From: Betaproteobacteria bacterium
GTDB taxonomy: Bacteria > Acidobacteriota > Terriglobia > Acidiferrales > UBA7541
Direction: 5' to 3'
NCBI GenBank assembly: GCA_903970165.1
Contig: CAJCHZ010000048.1
Span: 1-64,000 of the forward strand
Length of the DNA: 64,000 bases
The notes under the pieces were generated by a model. The model was not told the origin of the DNA. It saw nothing but the letters and a program-made list of their open reading frames with translations, and made no database searches. The translations under genes were made by a program, and so were the position numbers. Positions 58,901-64,000 of the stretch are shown one piece after another; positions within the stretch are counted from its first letter, which is position 1, and the number at the start of each line of letters is the position of its first letter.

Positions 58901-59097
58901 CCTCGATTAGATGTGTCCTGAGGTTAAAAGATACAAAGGAAAGGAGTTGGACGCTGGAAAGTGGGCGAAAAGCAGCAAGGCCCGTGTCTAGAGGGAGTTA
59001 CCGACAGCGAAGGAAAAGTGAAAAAATTGCTGGAATCTATCGACGAGGGCTTGCTGGCAGGACCAGGCCTGGGGATCTCCTTCAGCCGGGAGGGCCC
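58901..59097. other. Intergenic, one weak short frame
   Basis: Between the HAD leader and the CE4 deacetylase stop. The only frame of note is GTG 58961 to TAA 59101 on the plus strand (46 codons; KKLLESIDEGLLAGPGLG), with an AAGGAG 14 bases upstream. The spacing is poor and there is no family support, so I do not call it. Nothing else is seen. Confidence 0.35.
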
Positions 59098-60087
59098 CTA
59101 AAGACCCAAGGCTATCATTTTAGGCTCTTCGTAAACGTCGTCCTCGCCAGGGTAGCGGAGGCGGTCCTGGAAACGCCCGGATTCGGACGCCAAGGCCCAG
59201 ACCAGGCTTTCGCCGGCGGGGAGGGTCTTGGGTTGTAGGCGAAAGGCTTCGTCCTGGAAGGCCAGAGAGGCGTCGATCCATTGCCAGCCGGCGGTCTCAA
59301 AGGCAGCCATTACTTCGGGCAGGACCAGGGCGTTCAGGTCGTTGTAATGGACGAGGATGGTGTGGCGGATATCGCGGCCGAGGACGTCAATAGCGAGTTG
59401 GCGATAGAAGGAGGCTCGGTCAAGAAGATGTGCGATGAGGTAATCGCGATAGGGGCCGACGGGCGTCTTGGGTTGTTTGGCAAAGTGGTCGGCGAAGCGC
59501 TGGTTGACGTACCAATCGGAAGCGTCAATGGTCACGTACCCAACGCGGTAGCCATCCTCTTTCAGGAGGGAACGAAAGCGGTCGCGCTTGTCGGCGGTGT
59601 CGCCTTCTTTCAGGAATGGGTAACGGAAAAGTTGGGTGCGGTTGTGATAGGGCGCGATGATTTTTTCGTTTTTCAGGAAATCGACGGCGAAGTCAGCGTA
59701 GCTTGTGGGACCGCAATAGTTCAGGTGGGAGTAAGAGTGATTACAAATCAGGTGGCCAGATTGATCCCAGGCGGAGAGGAGTTTGGAGCCGTCATAATCG
59801 TCCACGCGCATGCCGCAAACGAAGAGAGCGGCTCTAACGTTTCGCGAATCGAGGGCTCTGAGGATGCGGGCGTTGGCGTCAGGCCAGCGAACCGTGGTGT
59901 CGAGTTTGGTGCGTGGGTCGTCCATCGTGAGAGCGAGTTGCGGTCGTGGGGCATTTGGGTCGCGCGGTGCGGCAGACTTTTGATTTTCGCTAAGTGCGAG
60001 CGCCTGGACGCCGTTTGTGAAGAACGGAGCGCAGCTGGCGGCGGAAGCGGTTTTCAGTGCAGAGGAGAGGAATCTGCGACGGTTCAT
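59098..60087 (-). CDS. Polysaccharide deacetylase (CE4/NodB domain), Tat-exported
   Basis: 329 residues. The N-terminus MNRRRF with a following hydrophobic stretch is a twin-arginine signal, so the folded enzyme is exported. The NodB motif 1 appears as TMDDP (Asp56/Asp57, in place of the usual TFDDG) and the metal His pair as NHSYSH. RYPFLKEGD and LVHYND are later motifs. It removes N- or O-acetyl groups from a polysaccharide or peptidoglycan. The changed motif 1 residue (Met for Phe, Pro for Gly) may shift activity. It lies 9 bases downstream of the large cytochrome gene on the same strand. Confidence 0.85.
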   Translation of the reverse strand: MNRRRFLSSALKTASAASCAPFFTNGVQALALSENQKSAAPRDPNAPRPQLALTMDDPRTKLDTTVRWPDANARILRALDSRNVRAALFVCGMRVDDYDGSKLLSAWDQSGHLICNHSYSHLNYCGPTSYADFAVDFLKNEKIIAPYHNRTQLFRYPFLKEGDTADKRDRFRSLLKEDGYRVGYVTIDASDWYVNQRFADHFAKQPKTPVGPYRDYLIAHLLDRASFYRQLAIDVLGRDIRHTILVHYNDLNALVLPEVMAAFETAGWQWIDASLAFQDEAFRLQPKTLPAGESLVWALASESGRFQDRLRYPGEDDVYEEPKMIALGL

Positions 60088-60096
60088 GTTGTTACC

Positions 60097-63000
60097 TCAG
60101 AAAAGAGAATTCAGCCAATCGCGGGCACGACTGAAAAATGCACTTGAAGAAGAAGGAATGGTTTGCGTGCGCCCAGAGGTGTCATCCGTTTCGGTAACGG
60201 AGTAGAACGCGCCATTGCTCGAGTGTATGTAGAGCCGCTGCATCTCGGCGCGGTTCAGCGGGCGCGCGCCCCGGCGGCCGAAGACGGCGAGTTGGTTCCC
60301 TGATTCGTCCACGGCGCGGTCGCGGTCGATGCCTTTGGAGATGGCGAGCGCGGGGCCGCGCGTATGCGCAGTGGCGATTAGTTTAGGGGTTGGCCGCGGG
60401 CTGAAGCCGGAGAAGTGAGCTGGATCATCCCATGGAGAAACGATTTGCAGGACGCGCAGCCCGTTCTTGCCGTCGGCCACAAATGCAAATGCGCTTCCCG
60501 CGACCATGCCGATCTTGATGTCATTGGTATCGTTAATGGCGCCGTCCGCGTTGTAGTGCTGCTCGAGGCGCGGTTGCTCCGGATTTTCAACGTCAACAAT
60601 GGCGATGCCGGATTTGCCCTGCGCAACGTAAGCATAGGTGCGCGCCACATACACATTTCGCGAGTCTTCCAGCGCGACTTGGCTCTTCTCCATGAACTTC
60701 GGGTGCGCCAGATCAGTTACGTCCAGAGTTTTTAGTCCATCGCGGTCCACTACAAATGCGTAACGGAATTGAACCGCGATGCCGCGAGGATTGTCGAGGC
60801 TTGGGGCACCCAGGGTGGCGGTGATGCGAGGGGAGAGTGGGTTGTCCAGGTCGACGACGATTAGGGCTTTGTCGGTGAGGACGTAGGCGTAGGTTCCGGC
60901 GATCACGATTCTGTGCGCGCCTGTCAGAACACCATTAGGATTGAACGCCAGCGCGCGCTTCAGAAAATTGTTCGCAGGATTCCCGTCGAGCAGTGTGCCT
61001 ACGCCAGGGCTTTTGGATTTTAGATCGGGATTGCCGATGACCACGAGTCCTTCCTGCGCGTCGGCAACGTAGAGGAACCCGTAGAGAAGATGGATTGGCT
61101 GCTCTTCATTTTCAGGAAGTTGCTGCCGCAACGGATCAACGCCCAGTGTCGTTGGCGTCGCGACGGCAACCGCGTCTTTCGTTGGAACGAAGAAGCGCTG
61201 GCCGATGGGAGAAACCGGCGCAGTGATCATGCGCTCGGAAAAACCCTTATTATCTATGTTCGCGATGTCATAGATGCGAAGGCCGCTGCTGCCCGTTGCC
61301 GCGTAGGCATATTCGCCGCGCGCCTGGATATCGAGAACATCACCTTCGTGCCGCGCCGCCGCTTGAAGTACGCGATGATCGCGCTCGAATTTTTTGTAGT
61401 CGTCGGGATAGGCAATGCGCTGTAGGTCGCTGCCGTAGATGGCTTCGGGCTCGTCATGCTCGGCGACCGCGACGGCTTCAAATCCTTTTTTGCCTGTGGC
61501 CACATAAACATAGCGGCCCATGAAATTCATGAAGTTTGTACCCTGCAGCAAAAGCTGCGCCATCCACGCATTGTTGTCGTTGGCGGCGGACACGTGGCAG
61601 TCGCTGCATTGTTTGGTTTCTTTGGCGCGGACGGTGTGTGGGACGAACGTGCTGAAGGCTTCGCCGGAAAATCCTGGCGCTGAAATCGTTTGCTGCGTGT
61701 AGTAGAGCCACTCGCGGTTCGCATTTTGCGAACTGACGAGAATGGCGCACGAGGAGCGGGCTGGAGCAATGCGATGGCCCGTCACCGTGCCATCCACGCC
61801 CAGCATATAAATGTCGTCGCGAAGGACCTGAAAGTTGTAGCTGGTGTAGTTGCGCGTAGTGAGGCCCTCATTATGCAGCATGGGCTTGCGCGCGTTGGCC
61901 GTCATTTGCAGGTGGCAGCCGAAGCAGGTCGGCGTCCACGAAGTATGGCAGGAGTAGCAGGTCATACTGGAATTGGCGTGGGCGAGGTGTTCGTCGTCTT
62001 GCGGCATTTGTTGCGCGACGCTACCGTCTCTGGTCATTAATTTGGCGCGGAAAGATTTGCTATTGAAATGTATATTGCCGGGAGTAATGGAATCTGCCGT
62101 CTGCACGATCTCCCACTCTTTATTTTGCTCCGACATCGAGCGTTGAATGACGGCGCCACCGGCGCGCCATTCGAATCGGCGCAGGCCCCAGGGAGTGCGA
62201 AGCGCGTCGAGATGCCGGCCACCATCCGGAGCGGCCGGACCTGAAGTGATAAGCGTAGCTTTGCTGCGAATCGTGCCGTGGCAATCAATGCAGTCGATTT
62301 CCACTGCGGCGCGTGGCTCGCCGTAAATTTTTCCGTTGCCGTGATTGTCTTGCTCGAAGTGGCAGTCGTTGCACTGCATTCCTTTTTCAAGGTGAATATC
62401 CGCAAGGTGAACCGCTTTGCCAAAGCGGTTTGGATCATCAAACGGGATTTGCTGGCCGTCTTTATCGAGCCAGTTGCCTTTGCGGTCGTGGTTGAAGACG
62501 CTGCGGAAGACCCAGCCGTGGCCGTGAAAATCGGCGAATTGCGTCGTTTTCAATTTGGCATTGAATTCGGGGCTGCCCAGATTGTTCAGAAATTTGTCGT
62601 CGCTCCAAAGGCCGCGGGCGGCAGCCGCTTCCGGGTTGCGCAAAAAAGATTGATAGCGCTGCTCATCGGTCAGCTTGTGTTGCTGTCGTGGATACATTTT
62701 GTCGCCATCGATTTCATTGTCCCACCAGGTCAGCCCGAAATACGTGGTGAGCATGTTCGTGCCGGGATGGATGTGGCAGACCATGCATTGGCTCGAAGGA
62801 ATGGAGCGCGTAAAGACGTGCTTGATGGGATGTCCGGGCTCATCCTTGGGAATGGTGGGATCGTTCGAAGAGCTGAAACCGGAGTGTCCGAACTGCGCGT
62901 AGCTGCCGGCATGCGATGAATCGCGATCGTTTGCGTAGATCACATGGCACGAAGTGCAGCCGCTACCGCGATAGTCGCCAGGATGGTCGTTCGTGCCAGG

Positions 63001-63924
63001 CAGCGAGAGGATCGGATCGACCAGACGAGTCTTCTGTAAGCCGAGAAAGACCGGGTCGGTGCGCAGCTCGGTTCCCAAGCCGCGGTCGCTGAGCTTGTCG
63101 TCAGGCTTGCCGGGATCCTCTTCGCGATTCGGATTGCCTAGTTCGGCTTTCTTCTCGCCCCCTCGCTCGAAAACGCGAAGGACGTTTCCGGGCTGAGAAA
63201 TTTCCCAACGCAACAGCGGATCGAGTTCAGGGAGCACGCCTTTGTTCCGAGTTTCTTCTGGAGTTGGTGCCGGAAACGTTTTGATGGACTGCGGCCTGCC
63301 TTCGCGATCATAGCTTTCGCCGAAATGAGTGTTTTTTGTGGGATAGCCGCCGTTGTTGTAGAGCGCTGCGCCCCACAGAAGGCCAGTGTGCGTCATCATG
63401 CTGGTCGAAGAAGCACGAACTTCTTTTGCGTGGCAGCCCTCTGCACCGCATGTTTCCGGGGCGACCCGTAGGTCGCCTGGATTCACGAACTTTACGTATT
63501 CGGCGGATTCTTTGAGCCATTTTGTAAACGTGCGTTCAGGCAATGCGGAACGGTTTTTGAAACTCGCGTCACGCGGCTGAACGTGAGCTTTTTCTTTGGC
63601 TGCTTTGTACTCGGGCGAGTTCGCAGCGAAGCCTCCGGAAACTGTGACGGAAGAATTGCCGCCGTGGCAATCGGTACAGCCTAGGAAAACCGTTTTTGTC
63701 GGGTGCATCGTTGGCTCGTCCGTCACGCTGTGGCAGGAGATGCAGCCGGACGATTTGCGATCAGCTTCTTCGTGCGACTGGGCACGGACGGGCGCCGTGT
63801 CTTGCTTTGCACGAAGATTTGAGGCCGGAGCAACAGAAAAGACGAAAGCAAAAGATAACGCGGAGACGCAGAGTAGGCACAGATTTCGCGGAGAGATATG
63901 GTTGGTTTTGCCCACGCCAGTCAT
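60097..63924 (-). CDS. Large multihaem c-type cytochrome with C-terminal LVIVD repeats
   Basis: 1275 residues with a signal peptide (~15-40). Nine CxxCH motifs (CISCH, CTDCH, CTSCH, CMVCH, CNDCH, CIDCH, CYSCH, CFGCH, CSDCH) and one CX4CH (CGAEGCH) give ten possible haems, spread over ~55-810. The C-terminal ~400 residues are LVIVD-type beta-propeller repeats ([31 protein letters not shown]). This is a surface or periplasmic electron-carrier architecture. The upstream gene's C-terminus looks like an outer-membrane barrel, so they could form a conduit. A deacetylase gene follows in the same direction, 9 bases away. Confidence 0.88.
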   Translation of the reverse strand: MTGVGKTNHISPRNLCLLCVSALSFAFVFSVAPASNLRAKQDTAPVRAQSHEEADRKSSGCISCHSVTDEPTMHPTKTVFLGCTDCHGGNSSVTVSGGFAANSPEYKAAKEKAHVQPRDASFKNRSALPERTFTKWLKESAEYVKFVNPGDLRVAPETCGAEGCHAKEVRASSTSMMTHTGLLWGAALYNNGGYPTKNTHFGESYDREGRPQSIKTFPAPTPEETRNKGVLPELDPLLRWEISQPGNVLRVFERGGEKKAELGNPNREEDPGKPDDKLSDRGLGTELRTDPVFLGLQKTRLVDPILSLPGTNDHPGDYRGSGCTSCHVIYANDRDSSHAGSYAQFGHSGFSSSNDPTIPKDEPGHPIKHVFTRSIPSSQCMVCHIHPGTNMLTTYFGLTWWDNEIDGDKMYPRQQHKLTDEQRYQSFLRNPEAAAARGLWSDDKFLNNLGSPEFNAKLKTTQFADFHGHGWVFRSVFNHDRKGNWLDKDGQQIPFDDPNRFGKAVHLADIHLEKGMQCNDCHFEQDNHGNGKIYGEPRAAVEIDCIDCHGTIRSKATLITSGPAAPDGGRHLDALRTPWGLRRFEWRAGGAVIQRSMSEQNKEWEIVQTADSITPGNIHFNSKSFRAKLMTRDGSVAQQMPQDDEHLAHANSSMTCYSCHTSWTPTCFGCHLQMTANARKPMLHNEGLTTRNYTSYNFQVLRDDIYMLGVDGTVTGHRIAPARSSCAILVSSQNANREWLYYTQQTISAPGFSGEAFSTFVPHTVRAKETKQCSDCHVSAANDNNAWMAQLLLQGTNFMNFMGRYVYVATGKKGFEAVAVAEHDEPEAIYGSDLQRIAYPDDYKKFERDHRVLQAAARHEGDVLDIQARGEYAYAATGSSGLRIYDIANIDNKGFSERMITAPVSPIGQRFFVPTKDAVAVATPTTLGVDPLRQQLPENEEQPIHLLYGFLYVADAQEGLVVIGNPDLKSKSPGVGTLLDGNPANNFLKRALAFNPNGVLTGAHRIVIAGTYAYVLTDKALIVVDLDNPLSPRITATLGAPSLDNPRGIAVQFRYAFVVDRDGLKTLDVTDLAHPKFMEKSQVALEDSRNVYVARTYAYVAQGKSGIAIVDVENPEQPRLEQHYNADGAINDTNDIKIGMVAGSAFAFVADGKNGLRVLQIVSPWDDPAHFSGFSPRPTPKLIATAHTRGPALAISKGIDRDRAVDESGNQLAVFGRRGARPLNRAEMQRLYIHSSNGAFYSVTETDDTSGRTQTIPSSSSAFFSRARDWLNSLF

Positions 63925-63937
63925 TCGATGCGTTCTC

Positions 63938-64000
63938 TCAAAAAGTAAACTTCATGACTCCAAAAAGCGAGAAAAGCGTTCGGCTCGTGTAGATATCTTT
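63938..64000 (-). CDS. C-terminus of a probable outer-membrane beta-barrel protein (partial)
   Basis: Runs off the right edge. The last 20 codons read [20 protein letters not shown] and stop at 63938. Alternating residues with a terminal aromatic (FTF) are the outer-membrane assembly signature. The gap to the cytochrome gene ATG is only 13 bases, so they share an operon. Too short to assign a family; a porin of an electron conduit is possible. Confidence 0.6.
   Translation of the reverse strand, partial: KDIYTSRTLFSLFGVMKFTF

Noticed and set aside
58961..59101. 46-codon plus-strand frame in the gap before the deacetylase gene.
   Set aside because: Poorly spaced ribosome-binding site, overlap with the convergent gene end and no family resemblance.

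Overview
The window looks like chromosome from an Acidobacteriota member, probably Terriglobia-like. The evidence is indirect. There is a VWFA-related secreted protein of the acidobacterial type at 9637-10641, a G+C-rich base composition, many GTG/TTG starts, short dispersed hairpin repeats typical of such genomes, and several large multihaem cytochromes. No phage, transposase, integrase or CRISPR array is seen. One tRNA gene (Glu, CTC) is present.

Layout. 1-12.2 kb is mixed housekeeping and accessory genes: nucleoside hydrolase, single-domain response regulator, class V aminotransferase, MFS and AI-2E-type transporters, a Lon-related protease, the VWFA protein, a coiled-coil membrane protein and QueF. 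12.26-26.0 kb is a nearly gapless Wzx/Wzy-type exopolysaccharide operon. It runs: degenerate receiver-like protein, a seven-SLBB outer-membrane export protein, Wzz-like protein, initiating sugar-phosphate transferase, flippase, GT4, polymerase/ligase, GT4 and a WecG/TagA-type transferase. A GDP-mannose 3,5-epimerase-like gene follows with its own consensus promoter, then tRNA-Glu.

27.6-37.5 kb is the most interesting region. It is an apparent RiPP operon: a PqqD-like recognition protein, a radical SAM/SPASM enzyme, a 69-residue precursor-like peptide with three Cys and a C-terminal Ser, an HPr-kinase-like kinase, and a 2343-codon frame. That frame joins an S26B-type signal peptidase domain to a transmembrane/signal segment, six DUF11 repeats and a gingipain-like C25 cysteine peptidase. 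The last four reading frames overlap one another, so they are probably translationally coupled. I infer a peptide-modification and proteolysis system at the cell envelope; nothing proves the product.

37.6-43.3 kb holds an alpha/beta hydrolase, two secreted proteins of unknown role, an ECF sigma/anti-sigma pair and a methyltransferase. 43.3-51.4 kb is a redox module. A multihaem cytochrome diverges from a NuoE-NuoF fusion, a NuoG-like/double cyclic-nucleotide-binding/ferredoxin fusion, a His-rich membrane protein and a ten-haem membrane-anchored cytochrome. The gene order suggests electrons pass from NADH through Fe-S centres to periplasmic haems, possibly gated by a cyclic nucleotide. 51.5-60.1 kb holds a FUSC transporter, a GNAT enzyme, a PFK with pyrophosphate-type signatures, a DUF4926 relic, a DJ-1/PfpI protein, a TonB C-terminal protein, a HAD phosphatase and a CE4 deacetylase. 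The right end (60.1-64.0 kb) is a ten-haem-site cytochrome with LVIVD repeats, preceded on the same strand by the last 20 codons of what looks like an outer-membrane beta-barrel protein.
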